Shown here: piece by piece, positions 8,803 through 18,099 of the stretch
How the letters are laid out: each line of letters opens with the position of its first letter
Numbering within the stretch: the stretch's first letter is position 1
Source: Gemmatimonadota bacterium
Lineage (GTDB): Bacteria > Gemmatimonadota > Gemmatimonadetes > Longimicrobiales > Gaopeijiaceae
Direction of reading: 5' to 3'
DNA length: 39,190 nucleotides
Assembly: GCA_007120305.1 (NCBI GenBank)
Contig: SKNW01000053.1
Location: 1 to 39,190, forward strand
Notes under the pieces: model-generated
The model's database searches: none
What the model was told of the DNA's origin: nothing
Seen by the model: only the letters and a program-made list of their open reading frames with translations
Position numbers and translations under genes: made by a program

Positions 8803-10113
8803 GTGTCGAGCCGCATGAATGCCGACCGTTGCACGGTCGTGGTGGGATGCCAGTGGGGCGACGAGGGGAAGGGAAAGATCGTTGACGTGCTGGCCGAGAG
8901 CGTGGACGTGGTGGCCCGCTACCAGGGGGGCGCCAATGCCGGCCATACCGTGCACGTGGGGGATGCGGAGTTCATCCTCCACCAGATCCCCTCCGGCATT
9001 CTCCACGCGGGGAAGCGCTGCCTCCTGGGGAACGGGGTGGTCCTGGACCTCCTGCAGTTCTTCGAGGAGTACGATGCCCTGGTGGCCCGGGGCATCGACC
9101 TGGAGGGTCGGGTGGGGGTGAGCCTGCGGGCCCATCTCCTCCTTCCCTGGCACCGTGTCCTGGACCGGGCCGCCGAAGCCGGGGCCCGCGACAAGATCGG
9201 CACCACCGGCCGCGGCATCGGACCGGCCTACGAGGACAAGGCCGGGCGGCGGGGGATCCGGGTGGCGGACGCCGCCAACCTCCCCCGCTTCGAGGAGCTC
9301 ATGACCCGGGGTGCGGAACGGGCACGGGAGCGCCTGGTGGCCCTGGGACTCCCCCTGGACGGGGCGGAGGCGCAGGCGCTGGAGGAGGCGCTGGAGCGGA
9401 GCATGGGCCTCCGGGAGCGGATTCTCTCCCTGGCCGTGGACACCGGGCTGGAAGTGGACCACGCCCTCCGGGACGGGCAGCGGGTCCTCCTGGAAGGGGC
9501 CCAGGGGACGGCGCTGGACCTGGACCACGGCACCTACCCCTTCGTCACCTCCTCGAATACCACCGCCGCAGGAGCGGCCACGGGAATCGGGGTGGGCCCC
9601 ACCCGCATCGACGCCGTCCTCGGGGTGGTGAAGGCCTACACGACCCGGGTGGGCAACGGACCCCTCCCCACCGGGTTCGACGAGGAGATGGACGCCCGCA
9701 TGCGGGAGCTCGGCGGGGAGTTCGGCGCCACCACGGGACGGCCCCGGCGGTGCGGCTGGTTTGACGCCGTCCTGGCCCGCTATGCCGCCCGCGTCAACGG
9801 CCTCACGGGGCTGGCGGTGACCAAGCTCGATGTGCTGGACACGCTCCCGGAGATCGCGCTCTGCACCGGGTACCGCTTTCCCGACGGCTCCACGGCGTCC
9901 GAGTTCCCCGCCGACACCTGGGCGCTGGGGGACATCGAGCCGATCCTGGAGTGGATGCCGGGGTGGGAGCAGTCCACCGGGGGGGCCCGGACCCTGGAGG
10001 AGCTTCCAGAGAGGGCACGCCGCTACCTGGACCGGATCGAGGCGCTCACCGGCGCCCCCATCCGGATGGTCTCGGTGGGCACGCGCAGAAGCCAGATCAT
10101 CCACGTGGCTTGA
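8803..10113 (+). CDS. purA: Adenylosuccinate synthetase
   Basis: GCQWGDEGKGKIVDVLAE, YQGGANAGHTV, GTTGRGIGPAYEDK, EGAQGTALDLDHGTYPFVTSSNTTAA. GTG start. Confidence 0.98.
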   Translation: MSSRMNADRCTVVVGCQWGDEGKGKIVDVLAESVDVVARYQGGANAGHTVHVGDAEFILHQIPSGILHAGKRCLLGNGVVLDLLQFFEEYDALVARGIDLEGRVGVSLRAHLLLPWHRVLDRAAEAGARDKIGTTGRGIGPAYEDKAGRRGIRVADAANLPRFEELMTRGAERARERLVALGLPLDGAEAQALEEALERSMGLRERILSLAVDTGLEVDHALRDGQRVLLEGAQGTALDLDHGTYPFVTSSNTTAAGAATGIGVGPTRIDAVLGVVKAYTTRVGNGPLPTGFDEEMDARMRELGGEFGATTGRPRRCGWFDAVLARYAARVNGLTGLAVTKLDVLDTLPEIALCTGYRFPDGSTASEFPADTWALGDIEPILEWMPGWEQSTGGARTLEELPERARRYLDRIEALTGAPIRMVSVGTRRSQIIHVA

Positions 10114-10226
10114 GAAGCGTACGGGTTGCCTGTATCTTACCGATCTTTGCCGGGGCTGTACCCTTGCGGTACGGTGCCCCGGATCCGGGTGACGTGGGCA
10201 ACGTGGGTGACGGATGCAGGTGACGC

Positions 10227-11537
10227 ATGTTCGATGAGCTGAGCGAAAAGCTGGATACCGTCCTCGGACGGTTCCGGCAGCGCGGCGTGCTCACCGAACC
10301 CATGATTCGGGATGGGCTGCGCGAGGTCCGCAGGGTCCTGCTCGAGGCCGATGTCAACTACCGGGTGACCCGGGAGTTCCTGGGCCGGGTGCAGGAGAGG
10401 GCCCTGGGGGAGGCGGTGCTTCAGTCCGTTTCCCCGGGCCAGCAGATCGTCAAGATCGTGCACGACGAACTGTCGGCTCTCCTCGGCGAGGGGCGTCCCA
10501 CCCTTCAATGGGCGTCCAGTCCCCCCACGGTGATCCTCGTGGTGGGCCTCCAGGGATCCGGAAAGACCACGACGGTGGGGAAGCTGGCCCGCCGCCTCCT
10601 CCGGGAAGGGCGCGAGCCCATGCTGGCGGCCTGCGACCTGGTGCGACCGGCGGCCATCGACCAGCTGACCACGCTGGCGGAGCGGGTCGGCGTTCCGATC
10701 TACGCCGGGGAGCCCGGCGGGGATCCGGTGGCCACGGCCCGGGCGGCGCTGGCGGCTGCCAGGGAAAAGAAGCGCTCGGTCCTGCTGGTGGACACGGCGG
10801 GGCGGCTCCAGATCGACGAGCCGCTCATGGACGAGCTTCGTCGGGTGAAGGAAGCCATTTCGCCCCACGAGATCCTCTTCGTGGCCGACGCCATGACGGG
10901 GCAGGAAGCGGTGACCATCGCCACGGGCTTCGACGAAGCTCTGGACATCTCGGGCGTCATCCTGACCAAGATGGACGGCGATGCCCGGGGAGGCGCGGCC
11001 CTCTCCATTCGAAGCGTGGTGGGGAAGCCCATCAAGTTCGTGGGGGTGGGCGAGGGACTGGATGACCTGGACGCGGCGGACCCGCAGCGACTGGCAGGGC
11101 GCATCCTCCAGCAGGGCGACGTGGTCGGGCTCGTGGAACGGGCCCAGCGCACCATGGACGAGGGCGAGACGGAGGCCCTCCAGAAGAAGATGCTGGGCAA
11201 GGGGAAGTTCACGCTGGAGGACTTCCTCGTGGCCATGCGGCAGGTGCAGAAGATGGGTCCACTGGAGCAGCTGGTGAAGCTGATTCCCGGCCTGGGAAAG
11301 AAGCTTCCCGTGGCCAACGTGGACCCGAAGCGCATGAAGCACGTGGAGGCGATCATCCTGTCGATGACGCCGGAGGAACGGCGGCGCCCCGAGATCCTGA
11401 ACGGGTCCCGTCGGGTCCGGATCGCCCGCGGAAGCGGTCGTTCCGTGGCCGAGGTCAACCGTGTCCTGAAGCAGTTCAAGGACATGCAGAAGATGATGAA
11501 GCAGATGCGGAACATGCAGGGGTTCATGCCCCGGTGA
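10227..11537 (+). CDS. ffh: Signal recognition particle protein Ffh
   Basis: VGLQGSGKTTTVGKLA, DTAGRLQID, LTKMDGDARGGAALS, Met-rich M domain (MKQMRNMQGFMPR). Confidence 0.98.
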   Translation: MFDELSEKLDTVLGRFRQRGVLTEPMIRDGLREVRRVLLEADVNYRVTREFLGRVQERALGEAVLQSVSPGQQIVKIVHDELSALLGEGRPTLQWASSPPTVILVVGLQGSGKTTTVGKLARRLLREGREPMLAACDLVRPAAIDQLTTLAERVGVPIYAGEPGGDPVATARAALAAAREKKRSVLLVDTAGRLQIDEPLMDELRRVKEAISPHEILFVADAMTGQEAVTIATGFDEALDISGVILTKMDGDARGGAALSIRSVVGKPIKFVGVGEGLDDLDAADPQRLAGRILQQGDVVGLVERAQRTMDEGETEALQKKMLGKGKFTLEDFLVAMRQVQKMGPLEQLVKLIPGLGKKLPVANVDPKRMKHVEAIILSMTPEERRRPEILNGSRRVRIARGSGRSVAEVNRVLKQFKDMQKMMKQMRNMQGFMPR

Positions 11538-11605
11538 CCCGCACCCTCGCCGCGGCCACGGAGCCGCACGGGCGAGCCTGGAAGCCCTGAATTACGGAAA
11601 ACCAA

Positions 11606-12079
11606 ATGGCCGTCAAGATTCGCCTCCGGCGCATGGGCCGGAAGAAGGCGCCCCACTACCGCATCGTCGTTGCCGACAGCACCGCACCCCGCGATGGTCG
11701 GTTTGTCGAGAGCATCGGGTACTACAAGCCCCTGGAGAGCCCGGCTCGCCTGGTGGTGGACCTGGACCGTGTGGACTACTGGGTCGGGCAGGGCGCTTCG
11801 CCCTCCGACACCGTGAAGTCGCTGGTCGAAAAGGCCCGGAAGGGCGGCGACGCCACCGTGGCCCTCGGCGAGGTGGACGCCGCCGCGGCCAAGGAGAAGA
11901 AGGCGGAGGAAGCCGCCCGGAAGCGGGCCGAGGCCGAGGCCAAGGCCAAGGCAGAAGCGGAGGCCAAGGCCCAGGCGGAAGCGGAAGCCAAGGCGCAGGC
12001 CGAGGCCGAAGCCGCCGCCGCGGCCGATGGGGAGGCCGCTGAGCCCGAAGCGACCGGCGACGAGACGTCCGAGGGCTGA
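11606..12079 (+). CDS. rpsP: 30S ribosomal protein S16 with extended Ala/Glu/Lys-rich C-terminal tail
   Basis: [42 protein letters not shown] is S16. After the core, the tail is [29 protein letters not shown]. Confidence 0.97.
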   Translation: MAVKIRLRRMGRKKAPHYRIVVADSTAPRDGRFVESIGYYKPLESPARLVVDLDRVDYWVGQGASPSDTVKSLVEKARKGGDATVALGEVDAAAAKEKKAEEAARKRAEAEAKAKAEAEAKAQAEAEAKAQAEAEAAAAADGEAAEPEATGDETSEG

Positions 12080-12101
12080 CGCCCCGGACTGACGCCCCGG
12101 A

Positions 12102-12662
12102 ATGGAAATTGAACCGGGTGGGTCCTCCATCGACCCCCCTTTCGTGGTTGTGGGGCAGGTGTCCAGGCCCCACGGCACGAAGGGGGAGTTGTTCGTCTGG
12201 CCCCTGACGGATCACCCGGAGACCACCTTCGTTCCGGGTGTTCTTCTCCAGGTCGCCGATGGCTCCGGAAATCATCCGGATCCGTCGCTTGAGCCGTACC
12301 GTGTCACCGAGGTCCGTCCGTATCGGAAGGGGTACCTGGTGACCCTCGACGGAGTGGAAGATCGCGGCGAGGCGGAGGCCTTCCATGGCCGCTACCTGGT
12401 CCGACCCTTCGAGGAGGTGGAGCCCCTGGACGAAGGGGAGCTCTTCTACCACCAGCTCCTGGGCATGACCGTGGTCACCGCCGAAGGGGACGTGGTGGGC
12501 GAAGTGCTGGAGGTCTTCCACCTGCAGCCGGTGGATCTCCTGGAGGTGAGTCGGGGGGATTCGACCATCCTGATTCCCTTCCAGGCCGAGATCGTGCGGG
12601 ACTGGGACGTGGAGACGCGTCGGCTGGTGATCACCCCGCCGGAAGGGCTCCTGGACCTGTAG
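12102..12662 (+). CDS. rimM: Ribosome maturation factor RimM
   Basis: VVGQVSRPHGTKGELFV, YLVTLDGVEDRGEAEAFHGRYL, C-terminal PRC-barrel. Between rpsP and trmD. Confidence 0.96.
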   Translation: MEIEPGGSSIDPPFVVVGQVSRPHGTKGELFVWPLTDHPETTFVPGVLLQVADGSGNHPDPSLEPYRVTEVRPYRKGYLVTLDGVEDRGEAEAFHGRYLVRPFEEVEPLDEGELFYHQLLGMTVVTAEGDVVGEVLEVFHLQPVDLLEVSRGDSTILIPFQAEIVRDWDVETRRLVITPPEGLLDL

Positions 12663-12678
12663 GCCGGAGGGCGGACCC

Positions 12679-13359
12679 ATGCGCATCAACATCCTGACCC
12701 TCTTTCCAGCTTTCTTCCGGGAGCCGCTGGCTACCAGCATTCCCGGGCGCGTGGCGGAGGCGGGGCTCGCCCGCTACCGGGTGGTGGATCTCAGGGATTA
12801 CACCCACGACCGGCACCGCACGGCCGACGACATCCCCTACGGCGGGGGGGCAGGGATGGTGCTCAAGCCGGAGCCCTTTTTCGAGGCCGTGGACGACCTC
12901 GCGCCGGAGGGGCCCATCGTCCTTCTTTCGCCTCGGGGACGTGTCTTCACCCATGACGACGCGGTTCGGTTCGCCGTGCAGCCCGAGCTCACCCTCCTCT
13001 GCGGACACTACAAGGACGTGGACCAGCGCGTGGCCGAGCACCTGGCCACGGAGGAGATCTCGCTGGGCGACTTCGTGCTGTCGGGCGGAGAGATTCCCGC
13101 CCTGGCCATCACCGACGCCGTGGTCCGGCTTCTTCCCGGGGCCATGGGCGACCATGACTCGGCAGCCTCGGACTCGTTCTACGAGGGTCCGCTCCTGAGC
13201 CCCCCGTCCTGGACGCGTCCCGCGGAGTACCGGGACCACCGGGTGCCGGAGGTGCTGCGGAGTGGAGATCATGCCCGGATCGAGGCCTTCCGGAGGGAGT
13301 GGTCGGAGCGCCTGACCCGGGAGCGGCGCCCGGACCTCTGGGCCCGTCGCGGCGAATGA
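12679..13359 (+). CDS. trmD: tRNA (guanine37-N1)-methyltransferase TrmD
   Basis: MRINILTLFPAFF, DDIPYGGGAGMVLKPEP, LLCGHYKDVDQRV, EEISLGDFVLSGGE. Confidence 0.97.
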   Translation: MRINILTLFPAFFREPLATSIPGRVAEAGLARYRVVDLRDYTHDRHRTADDIPYGGGAGMVLKPEPFFEAVDDLAPEGPIVLLSPRGRVFTHDDAVRFAVQPELTLLCGHYKDVDQRVAEHLATEEISLGDFVLSGGEIPALAITDAVVRLLPGAMGDHDSAASDSFYEGPLLSPPSWTRPAEYRDHRVPEVLRSGDHARIEAFRREWSERLTRERRPDLWARRGE

Positions 13360-13381
13360 CGCGCATGTGGCTCGGGGACCC

Positions 13382-13410
13382 TTCACGACGCTGAACTTCG
13401 CTGTTATAAT
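13382..13410 (+). promoter_or_regulatory. Candidate sigma-70-type promoter for rplS
   Basis: TTCACG - 17 bp - TATAAT in the trmD-rplS gap. Confidence 0.55.
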
Positions 13411-13463
13411 CTGGATCTGTGCCCGTCCTGGACGGGCGAACCCAAAGGATGCTGGAGACCACC

Positions 13464-13814
13464 ATGACCGATCTGCTTCGCGAACTCGACAAGGAACAGC
13501 TCCGGGACGACCTCCCGGACTTCGCCCCCGGCGACACCCTGCGTGTCCTCTACCGGGTGCGGGAGGGAGAGAAGGAGCGGATCCAGGCCTTCGAGGGCGT
13601 CTGCATCGGCCGGCGCGGCGGAGGCATGGGCGAGACCTTCATGGTCCGGAAGATCTCCTCCGGCATCGGCGTGGAGCGCGTCTTCCCCTTCAACTCGCCC
13701 TTCATCAAGGGGATCGAGGTGTTGCGCCGCGGCCGGGTCCGCCGTGCCAAGCTCTTCTACCTCCGCGGGCTTCGCGGCAAGGCCGCCCGCATCCGGGAAA
13801 AGCGTTTCGTCTGA
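13464..13814 (+). CDS. rplS: 50S ribosomal protein L19
   Basis: [51 protein letters not shown]...[20 protein letters not shown]. Confidence 0.97.
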   Translation: MTDLLRELDKEQLRDDLPDFAPGDTLRVLYRVREGEKERIQAFEGVCIGRRGGGMGETFMVRKISSGIGVERVFPFNSPFIKGIEVLRRGRVRRAKLFYLRGLRGKAARIREKRFV

Positions 13815-13825
13815 CGGCTGGCATC

Positions 13826-14461
13826 ATGCCGGAAGGTGGCATCCCGCGGCCCCTGAGCCCCCTCGACCACGAGGACCGGCTCCGGGGCCGCGGTCATTCC
13901 TGGATTGCCGGGGTGGACGAGGTCGGACGGGGTCCGCTTGCCGGACCGGTGGTGGCGGCCGCGGTCATCCTCCCTGCCGGTGAATGGATCGAGGGCGCCG
14001 GCGATTCCAAGGCCATCCGCGCCATCCGGCGGATCCAGCTGGCGTACGAAATCCGGGCCCGGGCCCGGGCCGTGGGCGTCGGCGCCGCCTCGGTGGCCGA
14101 GATCGACCGGCTGACCATTGCCGGGGCCACGGCGCTGGCCGTGGAGCGGGCACTGGCCGCGCTCTCCCAGACGCCGGACCACGTGATCCTTGACGGCCGG
14201 CCCATGCGGCGCCTTTCGTGGCCCCACGAGGCCGTGGTGGGCGGGGATGCCCTGGTGCACTCCGTGGGCTGCGCCTCCATTGTGGCCAAGGTCGTCCGGG
14301 ACGAGCTCATGGGAAGGCTGGGGGAGCGGTACCCCGGGTACGGCTGGAGGAGGAACGCGGGGTACGGGACCGCGGAGCACATGGAAGCCATCCAGGAGCT
14401 GGGCATCACCCCCCATCACCGCCGCTCCTTCGCCCCCGTTCGGCTCCGGCTGGAGATGTGA
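13826..14461 (+). CDS. rnhB: Ribonuclease HII
   Basis: WIAGVDEVGRGPLAGPVVAAAVIL, DSKAI, SIVAKVVRDELM, GYGWRRNAGYGTAEHMEAI. Internal start chosen over 13367, which overlaps rplS out of frame. Confidence 0.96.
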   Translation: MPEGGIPRPLSPLDHEDRLRGRGHSWIAGVDEVGRGPLAGPVVAAAVILPAGEWIEGAGDSKAIRAIRRIQLAYEIRARARAVGVGAASVAEIDRLTIAGATALAVERALAALSQTPDHVILDGRPMRRLSWPHEAVVGGDALVHSVGCASIVAKVVRDELMGRLGERYPGYGWRRNAGYGTAEHMEAIQELGITPHHRRSFAPVRLRLEM

Positions 14462-14508
14462 GCCGGTTGGGGCTATTGTTTCCGGCGTCGCTCCAGCCCC
14501 ATTTCTCC

Positions 14509-14581
14509 GAGCCGGTAGCTCAGTTGGTAGAGCAACCGACTTTTAATCGGTAGGTCCTGGGTTCGAGTCCCAGCCGGCTCA
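14509..14581 (+). tRNA. tRNA-Lys, anticodon TTT; 3' CCA not encoded
   Basis: GAGCCGG TA GCTC AGTTGGTA GAGC A ACCGA CTTTTAA TCGGT AGGTC CTGGG TTCGAGT CCCAG CCGGCTC A: complete 73-nt cloverleaf. Confidence 0.98.
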
Positions 14582-14679
14582 TCAACGTTCTTCTCCGCAC
14601 CCACAGCCCCTTCTTCCGCCCACACCCCCGCAGCCCGATTGCAGGCAAGACCCCTACCCCCAGCGCAAGGAGTTCCAGG

Positions 14680-15639
14680 ATGGCCGATTCGAAGAGCGTC
14701 GTGACGCCGGGGATCCTCTCCGGGCTGGCCGGTGGCGCGGTCCTCGCCGGCTGGTTCCTCGTGGTCGACCAGGCGTTCGGTACCCCCTTCCGGACGCCGG
14801 CCATGATCGGCTCGGTTCTCTTCGGCATCGAGGGCCTGGCCTCGTCACCGGGCCTCATTGCCCTGTTCTCGGTGATCCACCTCACCGTCTTCGCGGTGGC
14901 GGGCATCGTGCTGGCGTGGGCGCTGGCCCAGTTGGAGCGGACGCCCAACCTCCTCTTCGGGCTCGTTACCGGCTTCATCCTCTTCAACGCCGTCTTCTTT
15001 CTCAGTGCCCTGGGCGCCGGGATCGACGTGGTGGCCGAGCTCGGCTGGGTCGAGGTGCTGGCAGGAAACCTCCTGGCCGGGATCGCCATGGTCTCCGTTC
15101 TGCACGCCACCGGCGTGACCCGGCGGCTGGACTGGAGCCAGGCCTTCCGCGAGGGCGCCATCGCCAGGGAGGCCCTGGTGGTGGGTCTCCTCTCCGGGTT
15201 TCTGGTGGCCACCTGGTTCCTCCTCGTCGACACGCTGCAGGGGCGTCCCTTCTTCACACCGTCGGCGCTGGGGTCGGTGCTCTTCCTGGGCGCCACGAGC
15301 CTGGACCAGGTCCAGGTGTCACTCTGGATCACCGCCGCCTACACCCCCGTCCACTACGCCGTCTTCACGAGCATCGGCTTCGTGGCGTCGGCCCTCGTGC
15401 GACAGGCGGAGCGGCAGCCCCCGATCCTCATTGGCGGGATGCTTCTCTTCGTGGCCTTCGAGGCCTTCTTCCTCGGGACCATCGCCATCCTGGCCGAGTT
15501 CCTTCTCGGTCCGCTGGCCTGGTGGAACATCGCCCTTGGGAACCTGGTGGGCGTGCTCACCTTCTCCGTCTACTTCTGGAGGAAGTACCCCCGGCTGGGG
15601 GACGTCATGGCCACCGAGCCCATCGAGCGACCCGCCTGA
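14680..15639 (+). CDS. Uncharacterised multi-pass membrane protein with internal duplication
   Basis: Hydrophobic segments; LSGLAGGAVLAGWFLVVDQAFGTPFRTPAMIGSVLFG repeats as LLSGFLVATWFLLVDTLQGRPFFTPSALGSVLFLG. Confidence 0.8.
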   Translation: MADSKSVVTPGILSGLAGGAVLAGWFLVVDQAFGTPFRTPAMIGSVLFGIEGLASSPGLIALFSVIHLTVFAVAGIVLAWALAQLERTPNLLFGLVTGFILFNAVFFLSALGAGIDVVAELGWVEVLAGNLLAGIAMVSVLHATGVTRRLDWSQAFREGAIAREALVVGLLSGFLVATWFLLVDTLQGRPFFTPSALGSVLFLGATSLDQVQVSLWITAAYTPVHYAVFTSIGFVASALVRQAERQPPILIGGMLLFVAFEAFFLGTIAILAEFLLGPLAWWNIALGNLVGVLTFSVYFWRKYPRLGDVMATEPIERPA

Positions 15640-15686
15640 TCCCCTCGCATTCGGGTCTCACCCCACCGAGTCCCTGACCACGCCCC

Positions 15687-18047
15687 ATGAGTCTCGATCT
15701 CCTCCTGGTCGGTCTCCTCCTGGTGGGGACGGTGGTGGTCTTCGCCACCGGCATCCTCCGGGCCGATCTCGCGGCCCTGGGGATCATGGTGCTCGTGGCC
15801 GTTCTCGGGCTCGCCCCGCCGGAGCGGGCCCTGGGCGGGTTTGCCAACCCCGCCGTCCTGGCCGTGGCGGGGATGTACGTGATCTCGGCAGCCCTCTCCC
15901 GCACCGGTGTCGCCGACTGGCTCGGGGACCGGGTCCTCCGGTGGGCAGGGACCGGGGAGCCCCGGCTGATGCTCGCCGTGGTCCTCGTGTCCGGGGTTCT
16001 TTCCGGGTTCATCAACAACATCGGTGTCGTGGCCATGATGCTCCCGGTCACGGTGCGCCTGGCCCGGATGGCCAGGGTGGCCCCCTCCCGCCTCCTGATT
16101 CCCATGGTCCTGGGCGCTCAGCTGGGGGGCTTCACGACCCTCATCGGAACGTCCGGAAACCTGCTGGCGGCGGATGTCCTGGCCGAGGCCGGCTACGCCC
16201 CCTTCACCCTCTTCTCCTTCACCCCCATGGGCGGAGCCCTCCTCGCCGGTGGGGCGCTTCTGCTGCTCGTCATGGCGCCCCGGACGCTCCCGGTCCGACG
16301 CCCCGACGTGCCCGGCCCGGTGCGTCCCGGGCTTCGGGAGGGGGTGGCGCTCCACGAGCGGTTCTTTCGCCTCACGCTCCCGCGGCGCTCCCGCCTCGAT
16401 GGGCGCACCCTGGGGGAGAGCCTCCTCGGTTCCGCCCTGGGCGTCCACGTTCTGGCCGTGGAGCGCGCCGACGGATCGGAGCGCCGCCTGGCGCCGGGTC
16501 CCGAGACGATGCTGCGGTCCGGGGATCGCCTCCTGGTCCAGGGGAGACCCGAGTTCTTCCTCGAACTCAAGGGACGCCGTCACCTGGTGGCCGACGAGGA
16601 GCCCGCGCCCTTCACCTGGCTCGCGGCGGGGGATCGGGCACTGGCCTCCGTCCGGGTGGGGTCGGACGATCCCCTGGCCGGGCACACGCCGAACGAGCTG
16701 GACCTCCGGCGCAGGGAGGAGATCCTCGTGCTCTCCCTCCGTCGGGACGGGCACACGCGACGCACCCACGTCCATGACACCCGGGTGCTTCCCGGCGACG
16801 AGCTGCTCCTTCAGGCCTCCCGCTCCCGCCTCCAGGCGCTGGCGGAGTCGGAACGCTTTGCGTCCTTCACCTTTCGCTCCCCGGCCGAGGCGGTGGCGCG
16901 GTTCGAACTCGACCGCCGCCTCTGGTCCCTGCGGGTGACCCCGGACTCCCTCCTGGCCGGGCGCCGCCTGGGGGACACGCGGGTCGGGGATGCCATTGGC
17001 CTCATGGTGCTGGCCGTCGGGAGAGGCGGGAACCGCGAGGAAACGGTGCTCCTGCCCGGGCCCGATACCCGGCTCGAGGTGGGCGACCTGCTCCTGGTCA
17101 AGACCCGTCCCGAGGATCTCCTCATCCTTCGTGGCCTCCAGCGCCTCGAGGTGGAGCTCGATCCGGAGGTGGCCCCGGAGGAGCTGGAATCGGAAATCGC
17201 CGGGTTCGTGGACGTGGTGCTCGCGCCCCGCTCCTCCCTCATCGGAAAGACCCTCCGCCAGGTCGGATTCCGGCGTCGGTTCGGCCTTCACGTGGTGGCC
17301 GTGGTCCGGGAGGGCGAGACGCTCCGCACTCAGCTGCGGGACGAGGTTCTCCGCTTTGGCGATGCCCTCCTCCTCCACGGAGAGCGGCGGAAGGTCCGGG
17401 CTCTGGCACGGGAGCCGGACCTGATTCTCCTCGAGGAGCCCGGGGCCGGTCCTCCGGATGCGAGGCTCGCCCCCCGCTCGCTGGCGGTTCTGGCCCTGGC
17501 CTTGGGCCCGGTGATCCTGGGGTGGGTCCCGGTGGCGGTCGGGATCCTGGGGGGCGTCTTCCTCATGGTGGCCACCCGGTGCCTCACGGCAGAGGAGGCC
17601 TACCGGGCCGTGGAACTCCCGGTGGTGGTGCTCGTGGCCGGCATGCTTGCCCTGGGTGCCGCGCTGGAGGCCACGGGCGCCGCGACGCTGGTGGGAGGTG
17701 CTCTCCTGGGGGTGCTGGGGGATGCAGGACCCTACGCCGCACTGGCGGCCATCCTCGTCCTTTCGGCCCTGGCGGCCCAGCTCATGCCGGGGCCCGCCGT
17801 GGTGGTTCTGCTGGGGCCCGTGGCCGTCGCCGGTGCCGCGCAGCTCGGGGTGGCGCCCCAGGCGCTGGTCATGGGGGTGGCCATCGCCTCCACCTCCCTG
17901 GCGAGCCCCGTGGCCCAGCCGTCCCTCGCTCTGGTCATGGCGCCGGCGGGCTACAGGATGTCCGACTACCTGGCCCTCGGGATCCCCATTACCCTCCTGG
18001 TCCTTGCCATGACGCTCCTCCTGGCCCCCCTTGTATTTCCGTTCTGA
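15687..18047 (+). CDS. SLC13-type permease with central RCK_C/TrkA-C domains
   Basis: N-terminal TMs LAALGIMVLVAVLGLAPPERALGGFANPAVLAVAGMYVIS, GVLSGFINNIGVVAMMLPV, LIGTSGNLL; central soluble RCK_C-like units; C-terminal TMs. Confidence 0.9.
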   Translation: MSLDLLLVGLLLVGTVVVFATGILRADLAALGIMVLVAVLGLAPPERALGGFANPAVLAVAGMYVISAALSRTGVADWLGDRVLRWAGTGEPRLMLAVVLVSGVLSGFINNIGVVAMMLPVTVRLARMARVAPSRLLIPMVLGAQLGGFTTLIGTSGNLLAADVLAEAGYAPFTLFSFTPMGGALLAGGALLLLVMAPRTLPVRRPDVPGPVRPGLREGVALHERFFRLTLPRRSRLDGRTLGESLLGSALGVHVLAVERADGSERRLAPGPETMLRSGDRLLVQGRPEFFLELKGRRHLVADEEPAPFTWLAAGDRALASVRVGSDDPLAGHTPNELDLRRREEILVLSLRRDGHTRRTHVHDTRVLPGDELLLQASRSRLQALAESERFASFTFRSPAEAVARFELDRRLWSLRVTPDSLLAGRRLGDTRVGDAIGLMVLAVGRGGNREETVLLPGPDTRLEVGDLLLVKTRPEDLLILRGLQRLEVELDPEVAPEELESEIAGFVDVVLAPRSSLIGKTLRQVGFRRRFGLHVVAVVREGETLRTQLRDEVLRFGDALLLHGERRKVRALAREPDLILLEEPGAGPPDARLAPRSLAVLALALGPVILGWVPVAVGILGGVFLMVATRCLTAEEAYRAVELPVVVLVAGMLALGAALEATGAATLVGGALLGVLGDAGPYAALAAILVLSALAAQLMPGPAVVVLLGPVAVAGAAQLGVAPQALVMGVAIASTSLASPVAQPSLALVMAPAGYRMSDYLALGIPITLLVLAMTLLLAPLVFPF

Positions 18048-18099
18048 GCTTCTTCCACTCTGAGCCTCTTCCCACCTCGACGCCGACGCGGAGCTCCCC

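Noticed and set aside
14190-14553. ORFs ending SSVGRATDF and PVAQLVEQPTFNR
   Set aside because: Classic spurious translations of a tRNA gene; they run into tRNA-Lys at 14509-14581.
14509-14680. tRNA-Lys as an integration site for a mobile element
   Set aside because: No integrase, no att-like duplication of the tRNA 3' end and no foreign-looking genes downstream.
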